Assembly (NCBI GenBank): GCA_018401735.1
Contig: JAGYKI010000024.1
Coordinates: 1-42,036 of the forward strand
Source: Schleiferiaceae bacterium
Lineage (GTDB): Bacteria; Bacteroidota; Bacteroidia; Flavobacteriales; Schleiferiaceae
Direction of reading: 5' to 3'
Length of the DNA: 42,036 nt
The notes under the pieces were generated by a model. That model was not told the DNA's origin, did no database searches, and saw only the letters and a list, made by a program, of their open reading frames with translations. Of this stretch, positions 33,030 through 41,762 are shown piece by piece. The first letter of the stretch is position 1, and each line of letters begins with the position of its first letter. A program made the position numbers and the translations under genes.

Positions 33030-34156
33030 GCCTCTAATCTTAATAAGGGAATTTTGGCAATATACTGCTGATTGACAATTTCAAAGAGTGGTTTTTTGCC
33101 GCTCAATATTTCGTAACGTCGACTCATGTTTAGTAAACCAAAACCTGTGCTTGTTGCTTGGTCTTGTCGCTTTTGCAGATTGTTTTCCACCCATAATTCC
33201 TCGCCCTTGCTATATACCTTAAGGTGTAAAGGATGATCGTTTTCTATGCTGTTGTGCTTAATGGCATTGCTAATAAGTTCTTGCAAGCTTAAAGGAGGAA
33301 GGTAAAGTTTTAGACTACTGTGATCAATATTAAAGCTCGTTTGCAATTTAGAGCCAAACCGGGTTTGTTGCAAGGCGAGGTAATTTTGGGCGAATTGAAG
33401 CTCTTCTTCTAAAGTAACAACCATTTCTTTATTCATATCTAGCATATAGCGATAGATATGAGCAAAGTCTTCAACAAACTTTTCTGCCTTAGCGGCATCA
33501 CTGCGAATGAGGCTGGAAAGCACATTTAAACTATTAAACATAAAATGGGGATCGAGTTGCGCTTGTAAATTAGCTAACTGACTTTCGGCCTGTTCTTTTT
33601 TAAGCTTCTCGGCTACGTGTAGACTTTCTTTCCACTGATTAAAAAATCCGATGCCCTCGTAAATGCTAAGCACAATAAGCGAGAGAGTGGAGCTGAAAAT
33701 AATGTTGGTATAATACTGTTTAGCTCCAATATTTTCGCCTTGATAAAGAATGCCTAGAGCCGTAAAAAGCTTTAAGACAATTATATTGACTAAGGCGGTG
33801 TAGGCTAAAATAAGCAGACTTTCCAGCAAGACTCTTTTCCAAATATTAGCCCGCCAGGGTAAAAAATGGTTTAAGGTTTTAAAAATAATAAGGCAGCCAT
33901 AGGAAATGCCGAAAGTAAGACTGAGTGAAAATAAAATTACATTAGAAAAAAACTGTGAAGCGGAAGTGATTTCTTGATGCTGGCTAATTCCTAAGCCATA
34001 TTGTATACTGCCAAAAATCGGAGGGAAGGCCGCCAAAATCAGAATAGCATAAAAGTTTTTTCGATGAAAAACTTCCTTCTTAATTTTTAAAGCTAATTCC
34101 TTAGTGGTCAATCCCTCTCTCTTTCGTCTCTTTGTCTCTCTGACTCGTCTCTCCAT
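33026..34156 (-). CDS. LytS/YehU-family sensor histidine kinase (second system)
   Basis: The product has 376 residues from the ATG at 34156. Four membrane helices span about residues 35-170. The kinase domain has AQLDPHFMFNSLNVLSSL with the phosphoacceptor His 204, LQELISNAIKHNS (N box) and TGFGLLNMSRRYEIL. The first 15 residues (MERRVRETKRRKREG) come from a purine-rich repeat that also codes, in another frame, for the end of the upstream gene. A TTG at 34111 would avoid this segment, so the start is uncertain. The kinase gene overlaps the regulator gene by 4 bp and forms an operon with the TonB-dependent receptor. Confidence 0.92.
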   Translation of the reverse strand: MERRVRETKRRKREGLTTKELALKIKKEVFHRKNFYAILILAAFPPIFGSIQYGLGISQHQEITSASQFFSNVILFSLSLTFGISYGCLIIFKTLNHFLPWRANIWKRVLLESLLILAYTALVNIIVLKLFTALGILYQGENIGAKQYYTNIIFSSTLSLIVLSIYEGIGFFNQWKESLHVAEKLKKEQAESQLANLQAQLDPHFMFNSLNVLSSLIRSDAAKAEKFVEDFAHIYRYMLDMNKEMVVTLEEELQFAQNYLALQQTRFGSKLQTSFNIDHSSLKLYLPPLSLQELISNAIKHNSIENDHPLHLKVYSKGEELWVENNLQKRQDQATSTGFGLLNMSRRYEILSGKKPLFEIVNQQYIAKIPLLRLEA

Positions 34157-34484
34157 GCAATTGCTTGTTTTCTAGTAGTAGGCGATAGGCTTTTTCTATG
34201 CTAGGCTTTTGATTAGCCTCCCAGCCATAGGTGATTCCATGGCCTAATTTAGCGCTAATTTGCATAGCCTTTAAATGGGCGCCGCTATTGCGGAAACGCT
34301 GCATATCGGCCTTTGTTTTCCAGGTGCTGAGGGTACAGAAAACGCGTTTTTCTTGTCGCCAATTTTCCTTCGTGATTATTCCCAACGATTTATTCGCTTG
34401 CATAAAAGAAAGGGCTGCCCGCCACTGAAATAAAGGCAGGCTCCACCATTTACTTACTTTAAAAGCGGTTACACTAATGTACAT
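34101..34484 (-). CDS. Small dimeric alpha/beta-barrel-like protein (DUF3291 or monooxygenase-like)
   Basis: The product has 127 residues. The pattern VFCTLSTWKTKADMQRFRNSGAH-like VFCTLSTWKT, then DMQRFRNSGAHLKAMQI, recalls the DUF3291/antibiotic-biosynthesis-monooxygenase fold, in which a strand is followed by a helix with a conserved His. I cannot fix the family. There is no signal peptide, so it is cytoplasmic. It starts 2 bp after the TonB-dependent receptor stop. Its last residues (GETSQRDKETKERGIDH) overlap the kinase gene start by 56 bp, or 11 bp if the kinase uses the TTG. Confidence 0.6.
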   Translation of the reverse strand: MYISVTAFKVSKWWSLPLFQWRAALSFMQANKSLGIITKENWRQEKRVFCTLSTWKTKADMQRFRNSGAHLKAMQISAKLGHGITYGWEANQKPSIEKAYRLLLENKQLHGETSQRDKETKERGIDH

Positions 34485-34486
34485 TT

Positions 34487-36880
34487 TTAGAAAGTTATTC
34501 GGTAAAGGAACATTGGGAAAAGTCCAAGCTGATTGGTAGTTTCAATGGTGTTGGTTTCCGAATTATATAGTTGTCCGAAAGGATTCTCCTGATTGGTTAG
34601 GTTCTGAATATCAATGGCCCATTCTTGCGTAATCTTTGCGCCAGCAATTTTATAACCGATGCGTAAATCGGCTCTAAAGTAAGGGTCGTATTGGGCCCCG
34701 AAAGCATCAACTTCATTGTACACTGCGCGTCCCTCTGCTGCAGATGCTGCAGGGTCAATCGGAGTATAACGCTGGCCGCCTGCCAAAGTGAATTTTGCAT
34801 CAGTAGTAAGAGTATGACGCGCATTACTATTGCTTTTGCTTAAAAGAAATTCTTTACCAGACACCACATTCCACACATAATTACCATTAAAGGCAGTGTT
34901 TCTTTCAATAGTATCGCTGGCCCTATATTTCGATTCGAAAAGCGAAAGGGTACTAAGAAGGTAAAAGCCTTGGTCCATAAATTTTTCTACTGTTAAGTCA
35001 AGACCATAGTTGTATCCTGTGCCGTCATTACTGGCGCTATCGGGTAATTCGAAATTGAAGGAGCCTGAATTTAAACTGGAATAGGAATTTGGTACTCGAT
35101 CTACTATGGCATTGTAAATGTCTTGATAGTAAACTTCAGCTTTAAAATTCCAGCCCTTGCCAAAGCTTTGCTGGTAACCCGCTACATAGTGATTGCTTTT
35201 AACGTAGTCTAGGGCTAGATTGGGTTGACTGAAACTTCCGTTCGATTGGCGAATTTGGCGGTACTGTAATAGTTGATAAGGTAATTGGCTATGTAGGCCA
35301 TATCCAAAATTAATACTGCTATTAGGGCTAAGGCTATAACTTAGTCCCCAGCGTGGTTCAATCGAGTATTGATTATTATCGGGCGTAATCATACTATGTA
35401 AGCCAGTGTTCATTTCTAGCTTATCATTAATGCGCCACTGCCAATTGGCATAGGGTTGGTAGAGCATATTATTGCCATTAGCATCGCGAATATTACGGAA
35501 GCCGCCATCGCTATAACTGAAAGCCGAGTCCAGCAAATTATAGGAGCGTCGCGTAATAAATGTGCCCACCCGAATTACATTGCGCACATTCAATTTGTGG
35601 TTGATGAGGGCATTTACCTGAAAATTACTTTCAATAAAGTTTTGGCCGTATTGCGGAGAAATGATGCTTCCATCTAAATTGAAGGTATCGATACGGGTTT
35701 TGTTTTGGATACCATTAAGCGATATAATTACTTTCGAGTAGGTGTTATTGGAGAAGAAGTATTGATGCGAAACTCCGATTACTCCAGAATTCACTCGATT
35801 CCTTAAATCTTCATTATCGCTGTAAAAGCCCCCTGCTTCTTCCTCATCGCTTTCGCTGTCTAAAAAGTCGATGGCGCTAATTCCACCTAAAGCGAAAACT
35901 TGAATATTACCAATTTTCTTATTGGGGAAATTCAATTTTAGGTTTAAATCTTGATATTGTGGGACCGCCGTTCCCGTACCAAAATTAATTCCCATGGCAG
36001 ACATGATACCTAGGGTAGAGTAGCGGTAATTGATAAGGTAAGATGATTTCTTTGCTCGGTTAATGGGGCCTTCGGCGCCTAGTTCTAATCCATTAAAACC
36101 AATTTGTCCTAAAAATTCGTGCTTATCGTAATTGCCATTGCGCATTCTTAAATCGAAAACTCCCGATATTCCTTCCCCGTAATCGGAAGGAAAAGCGCCC
36201 GTTAAGAAATCACTATTGGCTAAGACATTATTGTTTAACATGCTTACGGGGCCGCCAGTGGCGCCTAATCCGCCAAAGTGATTGGGGTTGGGGATATCTA
36301 CCCCTTCTAATCGCCAGATTAATCCGAAAGGCGAGTTGCCGCGAATTACAATATCATTGGCTGCATCATTAGAGCGTTGCACTCCAGCGAAATTGGCCGC
36401 CATGCGACTCACATCGTTATTGGCGCCGGCAAATCGTTGGGTTTCTTCAATGCTAAAGCTTCGCCCCGAAACATTCACCCGCTCGTTTTTAGTGCGCTCT
36501 TTTTGTTCTTTAGCGATTACTGTTACCTCGGCTAGTTTTGCCGTACTTTCTAGCATGCTGATGTTTAGTACGAGCTCTTTACTTCCTAATAGCTCTATAT
36601 TCGATAGTATTACCGGCTCGTAGCCGATATAGGTGAAATAGATATTAATACGACCGGTTTGAACATTTTCCAAAAGATAATAGCCATCGAAGTCGGTGGT
36701 TGTGCCGATCTTTTTGCCGTTTTGCTCTACATATAGGTTAACACCGGGTAAAGGGGTTTGACTTTGTTTGTCGATGACTTGTCCTCTGATGTTTTGGCTG
36801 ATGCTTTTAGGAACTTCTCCTGCGAAAGCGTTAAGCGTAAAAACCAAGAGAAGAAGGCTAAGTTGGAATGGCTTTTTCAT
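34487..36880 (-). CDS. TonB-dependent receptor with carboxypeptidase-regulatory-like domain
   Basis: From the ATG at 36880 the product has 797 residues; an upstream ATG would add 8 residues before the signal (MKKPFQLSLLLLVFTLNAFA). A CarboxypepD_reg-like domain (about 28-115, RGQVIDKQSQTPLPGVNLYVE) leads to a plug (about 125-235, DIVIRGNSPFGLIWRLEGVDI) and a barrel ending FLYRITF with the usual terminal Phe. Such receptors import ligands through the outer membrane using TonB energy. No SusD partner is nearby, so a glycan role is not supported. It heads a unit with the small barrel protein, LytS kinase and LytTR regulator, and a 21-bp repeat operator lies upstream. Confidence 0.93.
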   Translation of the reverse strand: MKKPFQLSLLLLVFTLNAFAGEVPKSISQNIRGQVIDKQSQTPLPGVNLYVEQNGKKIGTTTDFDGYYLLENVQTGRINIYFTYIGYEPVILSNIELLGSKELVLNISMLESTAKLAEVTVIAKEQKERTKNERVNVSGRSFSIEETQRFAGANNDVSRMAANFAGVQRSNDAANDIVIRGNSPFGLIWRLEGVDIPNPNHFGGLGATGGPVSMLNNNVLANSDFLTGAFPSDYGEGISGVFDLRMRNGNYDKHEFLGQIGFNGLELGAEGPINRAKKSSYLINYRYSTLGIMSAMGINFGTGTAVPQYQDLNLKLNFPNKKIGNIQVFALGGISAIDFLDSESDEEEAGGFYSDNEDLRNRVNSGVIGVSHQYFFSNNTYSKVIISLNGIQNKTRIDTFNLDGSIISPQYGQNFIESNFQVNALINHKLNVRNVIRVGTFITRRSYNLLDSAFSYSDGGFRNIRDANGNNMLYQPYANWQWRINDKLEMNTGLHSMITPDNNQYSIEPRWGLSYSLSPNSSINFGYGLHSQLPYQLLQYRQIRQSNGSFSQPNLALDYVKSNHYVAGYQQSFGKGWNFKAEVYYQDIYNAIVDRVPNSYSSLNSGSFNFELPDSASNDGTGYNYGLDLTVEKFMDQGFYLLSTLSLFESKYRASDTIERNTAFNGNYVWNVVSGKEFLLSKSNSNARHTLTTDAKFTLAGGQRYTPIDPAASAAEGRAVYNEVDAFGAQYDPYFRADLRIGYKIAGAKITQEWAIDIQNLTNQENPFGQLYNSETNTIETTNQLGLFPMFLYRITF

Positions 36881-36901
36881 TTTTATGTTTTGTTTTCGCT
36901 G

Positions 36902-36976
36902 CAAAAATGCTCTACCAAAAGGTACTAGGGAAAGGAAAAGGAATGAACGGGGGAATTTAGGGTATGAATGGGGGTT
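36902..36976 (-). promoter_or_regulatory. Putative LytTR operator and promoter of the TonB receptor operon
   Basis: On the minus strand CCCCCATTCAT (36974-36964) and CCCCCGTTCAT (36953-36943) are direct repeats with a 21-bp period. CATTTTTG (36909-36902), one mismatch from TAnnTTTG, starts 39 bp behind the start of the second RTTCA core, the same distance as at 29479/29518. ATTCA and the CCC before the second repeat are shared with the other operator. The receptor ATG is 21 bp beyond the -7 element. No good -33 TTG is at the normal distance, which fits an activator-dependent promoter. Confidence 0.68.
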
Positions 36977-37050
36977 TAAATAAGGTGATAAATGTTAGTC
37001 TTTATCTACATAAATTTCGTTTCATTTGCCATCTCTCAAATAAACACAAT

Positions 37051-38307
37051 ATGGATAAAACTAAGATGCACCCCGAAAGCCTAATGATGTCTTTCGGTTA
37101 TAAACCTCATCTCTCTGAAGGAGCAGTAAAGTGCCCGATTTTTCAAACTTCTACCTTCGCTTTTAAAACGGCAGAAGAGGGTAAAGCCTTTTTTGAAGTA
37201 GCTTATGGAAAACGTGAAAAAGGAGCAGATGAAGAATTAGGTTTAATCTATAGCCGTCTTAATAATCCTGATTTAGAAATCTTAGAAAACCGTTTGTGCC
37301 TTTGGGATAAAGCAGATGATGCCGCGGTTTTTGAAAGTGGTATGTCGGCCATTTCCACTATCCTTTTAGAATTCTTGAAGCCAGGCGATTTATTGCTTTT
37401 TAGTAATCCAATTTACGGCGGTACGGATCACTTTATCAAGCATTTCTTGACCAAAATTGGCATTCACGTTTTAGGTTTTACACCGAGTGACACGGGTGCC
37501 GATATTGAAGCGATGATTGAGGCGCATCCAGCCAAAGATAGTTTGGCCATGATTTATATAGAAACACCGGCTAATCCAACCCTCGATTTATTTGATATTG
37601 AAGAGTGTGTAGCCATCGCCAAAAAGTATTCTCGCTCGGAGGAAGAACGCGTTTTGATAGCGGTAGATAATACTTATATGGGCCCTATTTGGCAGCATCC
37701 ATTGCAGCACGGTGCCGACCTAGTATTATATTCTGCTACGAAGTATATTGGTGGCCATAGTGATGTTATTGCGGGAGCCGTTTTAGGCTCTTTTCCGCTA
37801 ATGGCACGCGTAAAAGGCTTACGTACTTTCTTAGGAAATATGGCCAGTCCGCATACGGGTTGGCTATTGATGCGTAGCTTGGAAACTTTAAAAATCCGCA
37901 TGGAACGTCAGGCACTCACCGCAGAAAAGGTAGCCGAGTTTTTAATCGCTCATCCTAAAGTAGAACGTGTTTATTATTTGGGTCATTTAGAAGGCAAAGA
38001 TGAACGTCATATCGATATTTACAAGCGTCAATACACCAGTGCGGGCGCGATGCTTTCCTTTGATATTGCCGGTGGTGAGAAGGATGCTTTTAAGGTTTTA
38101 AATGCCATGCAATTGGTGAAGTTAGCGGTAAGTTTAGGTAGTACGGAGTCTTTAGCCGAACACCCCGCAACCATGACTCACGCTGGGGTTGACGAAGAAT
38201 TACGCGACCAATTTAATATTAGTGGCAAGCTTATTCGCTTATCCGTTGGGGTGGAGCATCCCGATGATCTAATTGCCGATTTAGGTCAGGCCTTAGATAA
38301 AATTTAA
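37051..38307 (+). CDS. Cys/Met-metabolism PLP enzyme (cystathionine gamma-synthase family)
   Basis: From the ATG at 37051 the product has 418 residues; the reading frame is open further upstream but runs through the receptor's promoter region. The PLP lysine is Lys 231 in SATKYIGGHSDV and the Asp that holds the pyridine ring is in AVDNTYMGP. YSRLNNP, the SGMSAI loop and LAVSLGSTESLAEHPATMTH are typical. Family members make or break C-S bonds (cystathionine gamma-synthase or lyase, methionine gamma-lyase, O-acylhomoserine sulfhydrylase). The activity cannot be told from sequence here. It is longer than usual near residues 44-65 (KREKGADEELGL insert). It overlaps the next, opposite gene by 4 bp. 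Confidence 0.92.
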   Translation: MDKTKMHPESLMMSFGYKPHLSEGAVKCPIFQTSTFAFKTAEEGKAFFEVAYGKREKGADEELGLIYSRLNNPDLEILENRLCLWDKADDAAVFESGMSAISTILLEFLKPGDLLLFSNPIYGGTDHFIKHFLTKIGIHVLGFTPSDTGADIEAMIEAHPAKDSLAMIYIETPANPTLDLFDIEECVAIAKKYSRSEEERVLIAVDNTYMGPIWQHPLQHGADLVLYSATKYIGGHSDVIAGAVLGSFPLMARVKGLRTFLGNMASPHTGWLLMRSLETLKIRMERQALTAEKVAEFLIAHPKVERVYYLGHLEGKDERHIDIYKRQYTSAGAMLSFDIAGGEKDAFKVLNAMQLVKLAVSLGSTESLAEHPATMTHAGVDEELRDQFNISGKLIRLSVGVEHPDDLIADLGQALDKI

Positions 38308-38771
38308 GATTCGCCGTAAAGGCTGTGATTTTTAAGTTTTTCAGCCATTTCAAGAGCCCGCTTTATGCGGGCTTCTTCGCTTTTAGCAGAATCGATATAA
38401 TGCAATACGCCGCGTTGCTTACCCGGTTTGCGCGCTTCGAATTCAGCTGCTGCTTCAGGGTCTTGTTCTAAAACTATCGCGAACTCTTCGGGGAAAGCCA
38501 TGCCGTATTTGCTCGTATCGGTTTTAATTTCTACTTCTACTAGGTCGCCAATTTCACAGCGCCAAGATTTTAAAACCTCTCTACTCAATAAAATTACCGC
38601 ATAGCCATCTTTTCGCATCTGCAAAGCGCGGTGTAAGCTTTTGCCATCGGGCCCAAGCACCATTATGCGCGAAGAGTTTTCGTCAATAAAAGCTTTCGCT
38701 TGATCGTAGTCACAAATTAAATGCGGGCCATAACCGTTAGGCGCGGCTTCGATGTAGGATTTTAGTTGCAT
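38304..38771 (-). CDS. YdeI/OmpD-associated family protein with DUF1905
   Basis: The product has 155 residues. The N-terminal half (about 20-80, HRALQMRKDGYAVILLSREV and GDLVEVEIKTD) resembles DUF1905, and the C-terminal half has EEFAIVLEQDPEAAAEFEAR and KQRGVLHYIDSAKSEEARIKRALEMAEKL, the YdeI/Bac_OmpD-associated domain. Both parts suggest a cytoplasmic protein of unknown role. It stands alone on the minus strand with a 4-bp tail-to-tail overlap with the PLP enzyme gene. Confidence 0.85.
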   Translation of the reverse strand: MQLKSYIEAAPNGYGPHLICDYDQAKAFIDENSSRIMVLGPDGKSLHRALQMRKDGYAVILLSREVLKSWRCEIGDLVEVEIKTDTSKYGMAFPEEFAIVLEQDPEAAAEFEARKPGKQRGVLHYIDSAKSEEARIKRALEMAEKLKNHSLYGES

Positions 38772-38851
38772 GGCTTTTTTATGATTTCACCTTGAATAAA
38801 GAGCAAAAATAGGTCTCTTATTCGAAATCATTGGATCAAATAATTACAATC

Positions 38852-40414
38852 CTACTTCTTCAAAAATTTAACACTGCCCATCCCTTCTAAATTTAGAAGA
38901 TACTGGCCGGCTTGTAGTTGGCGGGTGTCTATTGTATTTTGCTCCCCATTAATCTGGCCTTTAGCCACCCTATCGCCTTTCGCATTGAAAACGGAATAAG
39001 CCAGCGGCCATTTCTGATTTTTAGCTAAAGTAACCTGCAGGTAATCACTACAAGGATTGGGGAATAGGCTGATGGGATTAGTAGGAGCCTTGAAATCTCT
39101 CTGCGAAATGATGCTACCATAAGCGTCTAAAATCCAAACTTGGGTCTGTAAATTCGGATTTGGATTATTCACCCAATTGTACTCGTTGAAGGAAATAGCA
39201 TATTGGTTATTTGGAAGACAAGTAATGCTTTGATGACTATTAATCAGATTCCGTGTAATCTTTCTTGACCAATTGACCGTATTGGTATTTAAATTAAGAT
39301 TATAAATAAAAAATGAGACCGTATCTTTAGTTGTATAGTTGAGGTTATCAATAAATTTTTGATTTAAAATTACAAGTACTGAGTCTATGGTGCAATAATC
39401 AATTCCGTCAAAGTTAAAGGGGACATTACCATTTATCTTCATAGAGGTTTGAATGTCATATCCGCTAAGGGGTAGGGTGTCAAAGTGGCTAGTGTTACCC
39501 ATGGAATCGAGATAAGTATAGGCTAAGTTCCAATAGCCATTTCTGGTTTGCGGCAATAAAAAGCTATCCCAGTAAGATCTAGCGATACCTACTTGAACAA
39601 TCCCAGCACTAGTTTCAATAAATCTTCCGTGGCTATTAAGAGTATTATCCAATGGACCCGAATTGGGCTCAAGAATAGAGCCTTCGTATTGAAGAATTAA
39701 GTTGGTGTCTAAAATTAGGTTACTTTTAAAATCTGGTGCTTTATGGGGCCACATATTAGCATAAACAGAATTGCCAAAAACGGCGGGTTGAAACACCTCC
39801 CAGGGGATGTTTGGATTAGAAATTTGCAGGCTTAGGTCAACCCAATTTTTGGCTTTGGTCTGCCTATTAATAATTCCAATAACTGGATTTAGAGAAGCAG
39901 AACTATCACAAATTTCAGTCGCTCCACCGAGTACAATCCAATCTTGGTTAAAATTAAAAGAGGTGAAATAGAGCGGGTAATTATTATCCTCGAATAGAAG
40001 TTCTTCTACGATATTTAAGTTGGAGTCGAATAGAATTAATCCGGAGTGAAATAAGTGACAATCTGAACTGTCAATGGTGTCAAGGTAGGAAACAGCTACC
40101 GCCAAAAGAGAATCAATAGGCTTGATATCGCCTATTATTACACCTAAGTTGGATTTACTGTTAGCAACGAGTCCGTTCAGTAGAATGCTGTCTTTGGTTG
40201 CTAAAGTCTTATTATCCAACTTATAGAGATAAGTCAATTCAGGCCCTACTTCAAAATTAATGGTTTTAGCTAGCCCAAGGAATATACTGCCGTCATGGGC
40301 CTCAATACATCTACTAAAACTAAAATTAAAGGGATTGATTTCGCGTTGGACTATTTGTCCTTGGGCTGAGATTACGGTAATAAGTAAGATTAGGGACTTA
40401 AACAATTTAATCAT
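38852..40414 (-). CDS. Secreted T9SS cargo protein, intact paralogue of the pseudogene at 11793
   Basis: From the ATG at 40414 the product has 520 residues with a signal peptide (MIKLFKSLILLITVISAQGQ); a longer frame from 40480 would bury this signal and overlap the upstream gene. The mature part looks like a repeated-strand surface protein without a recognised domain (LYKLDNKTLATKDSILLNG, ILFDSNLNIVEELLF). The C-terminus has SLFPNPCSDYLQVTL, YSVFNAKGDRVAKGQ and LQAGQYLLNLEGMG, a type A T9SS sorting domain. The last 110 or so codons match the decayed copy at 11793-12420 closely. Confidence 0.82.
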   Translation of the reverse strand: MIKLFKSLILLITVISAQGQIVQREINPFNFSFSRCIEAHDGSIFLGLAKTINFEVGPELTYLYKLDNKTLATKDSILLNGLVANSKSNLGVIIGDIKPIDSLLAVAVSYLDTIDSSDCHLFHSGLILFDSNLNIVEELLFEDNNYPLYFTSFNFNQDWIVLGGATEICDSSASLNPVIGIINRQTKAKNWVDLSLQISNPNIPWEVFQPAVFGNSVYANMWPHKAPDFKSNLILDTNLILQYEGSILEPNSGPLDNTLNSHGRFIETSAGIVQVGIARSYWDSFLLPQTRNGYWNLAYTYLDSMGNTSHFDTLPLSGYDIQTSMKINGNVPFNFDGIDYCTIDSVLVILNQKFIDNLNYTTKDTVSFFIYNLNLNTNTVNWSRKITRNLINSHQSITCLPNNQYAISFNEYNWVNNPNPNLQTQVWILDAYGSIISQRDFKAPTNPISLFPNPCSDYLQVTLAKNQKWPLAYSVFNAKGDRVAKGQINGEQNTIDTRQLQAGQYLLNLEGMGSVKFLKK

Positions 40415-40430
40415 TAGTGTAGATCTAAGT

Positions 40431-40452
40431 AGGAGGGGGGATTCCCCCTCCT
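40431..40452. other. Intercistronic hairpin with a polypurine stem
   Basis: AGGAGGGGG and CCCCCTCCT form a 9-bp perfect stem around GATT in the 55-bp gap between the lipoprotein gene and the T9SS gene. The T-rich side is on the plus strand, where no gene needs terminating. On the minus strand it presents AAGGAGGGGG near the start of the T9SS gene. Confidence 0.5.
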
Positions 40453-40469
40453 TATTTTTTGAATAATAA

Positions 40470-41537
40470 TTAACAGTCAATACCTAAGTCGCAGGGATTG
40501 AGTGAGTTAATGTTAAATTGTGGATATATGTTTTTAACTAAAATACAATTAAAGAACCAGGCGGTAGAGCTAATGCCACTCCCTCCGAGTCTTTCAACTT
40601 TCAAGGCCGAAACCCCGTCCCAGTAAGAGCGCTTACCAACAATACTATACAGCTCATCTGATAGTTTTTGGCTATAGCCATTTTGCTCTGTAGCGAGCAC
40701 GCAAAGACTATTTGGTTTTAAGCCTTGATGGTGGGTATATAGAGCATTATTTTGGCCTAGCATCCAAGTCCCGTCGATGTACCTTATATTAATTGACCCA
40801 AGGTCTGAGTCTAATTGCACCACATTAAATCTAGGTCTTCTCGGGTTAGAATTTACTGGGTAGAACAATGCTGGCAATGTCTGTCTTGTTTGCCATTGCA
40901 CATGCTTCCATGCTCCAATACCGAAATTGTTTTGAACGCATTCAGAAATTTCCCCCGCACGACGCCCCACCGTGGCTGGTGGTACATTAGGCCAGGCAAA
41001 AGAAGAAGCACTGCTGGCATTTACTAATAAATGGGTTCTAAATACGAGACTTACTTCACTGCTGCCAAGGTCGGCTACTTGAATGTCAGTTATGTTAAAA
41101 GTATAATCGTCATTATTATTCAAAAGAGCCTTAATTTGTTGATAGGCACTAGTGAAATTGGTGACGATATCACCGTTTAATAATCCATCCTGATTACGCT
41201 CAAATATAAAAGTGCTTTCATGGATAATTATTGAATCCTCGTTTAAATAGGCAGAGTCGCCAAAAAAGGAGTTCATGCTTCCCTCCATAATCCAGATGGA
41301 TTTATTAATAGCGGTGTAGTTTCCGGCACTATCAGCATTGAAAAGGTTTAAAGCTCCTTCGTAAAAGACCTGGGCCTCATTACTTACATTAGGCTCGTAA
41401 ACCTCATAAGGGAATTCAGCGTTGGTTTTTTTGATAGGCTCAGGATTTTGCGATAGTGCTTTATCGTGGGTAGTTTTTTCGCAGCTGGTAAAGCCCAGCA
41501 CGAAACAAAAAGGTAGAAAAAGATGTTTGAAATTCAT
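40470..41537 (-). CDS. Hypothetical lipoprotein
   Basis: The product has 355 residues. The N-terminus HLFLPFCFVLGFTSCEKTTHDK has a lipobox (GFTSC), so it is probably lipid-anchored. The mature part has no domain I recognise; it is acidic, with NDDYTFNITDIQVADLGSSEVSLVF in the middle and several cysteines near the end (PNSLCVLATEQ, FNCILVKNIYP, NPCDLGIDC) that could form disulphides. It precedes the T9SS gene by 55 bp on the same strand. A run of 14 T residues lies 68 bp upstream of its start. Confidence 0.6.
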   Translation of the reverse strand: MNFKHLFLPFCFVLGFTSCEKTTHDKALSQNPEPIKKTNAEFPYEVYEPNVSNEAQVFYEGALNLFNADSAGNYTAINKSIWIMEGSMNSFFGDSAYLNEDSIIIHESTFIFERNQDGLLNGDIVTNFTSAYQQIKALLNNNDDYTFNITDIQVADLGSSEVSLVFRTHLLVNASSASSFAWPNVPPATVGRRAGEISECVQNNFGIGAWKHVQWQTRQTLPALFYPVNSNPRRPRFNVVQLDSDLGSINIRYIDGTWMLGQNNALYTHHQGLKPNSLCVLATEQNGYSQKLSDELYSIVGKRSYWDGVSALKVERLGGSGISSTAWFFNCILVKNIYPQFNINSLNPCDLGIDC

Positions 41538-41604
41538 TTTACATTAATTTAATTAGTGAAACAGGGAAATGAAATCAGGCCTGAACTTCATTAATGTAAA
41601 TGTA

Positions 41605-41618
41605 TTTTTTTTTTTTTT
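41605..41618. repeat. Homopolymer of 14 T
   Basis: Fourteen consecutive T residues (A on the minus strand) lie 68 bp upstream of the lipoprotein ATG. Such tracts slip readily in replication and can be miscounted in sequencing. The whole gap 41538-41660 is AT-rich and otherwise empty. Confidence 0.7.
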
Positions 41619-41660
41619 GAATCTACCAAATAAATTGTGTTAAATTTAATATTGACTTAT

Positions 41661-41699
41661 AAAAAAAAATAAGAATCCATTATCTATAATGCTTCTTAT
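41661..41699 (-). terminator. Probable intrinsic terminator of mfd
   Basis: On the minus strand ATAAGAA and CATTAT on one arm pair with ATAATG and TTCTTAT on the other around a 2-base loop, with one small bulge, then a run of nine T residues follows. It lies about 65 bp beyond the mfd stop codon. Confidence 0.7.
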
Positions 41700-41762
41700 G
41701 AGGGTTTATAGTTGGTATAAATTAAAATAGTAGGCTATGATTTATATACTACTCTATTTAAC

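Noticed and set aside
36282..36623. 113-codon open frame opposite the TonB-dependent receptor
   Set aside because: It is antisense to the plug region of a well-supported receptor and has no features of its own.
37051..38307. Assigning the PLP enzyme as methionine gamma-lyase
   Set aside because: The residues I can read are common to several activities of the family, and the gene has no pathway neighbours to decide it.
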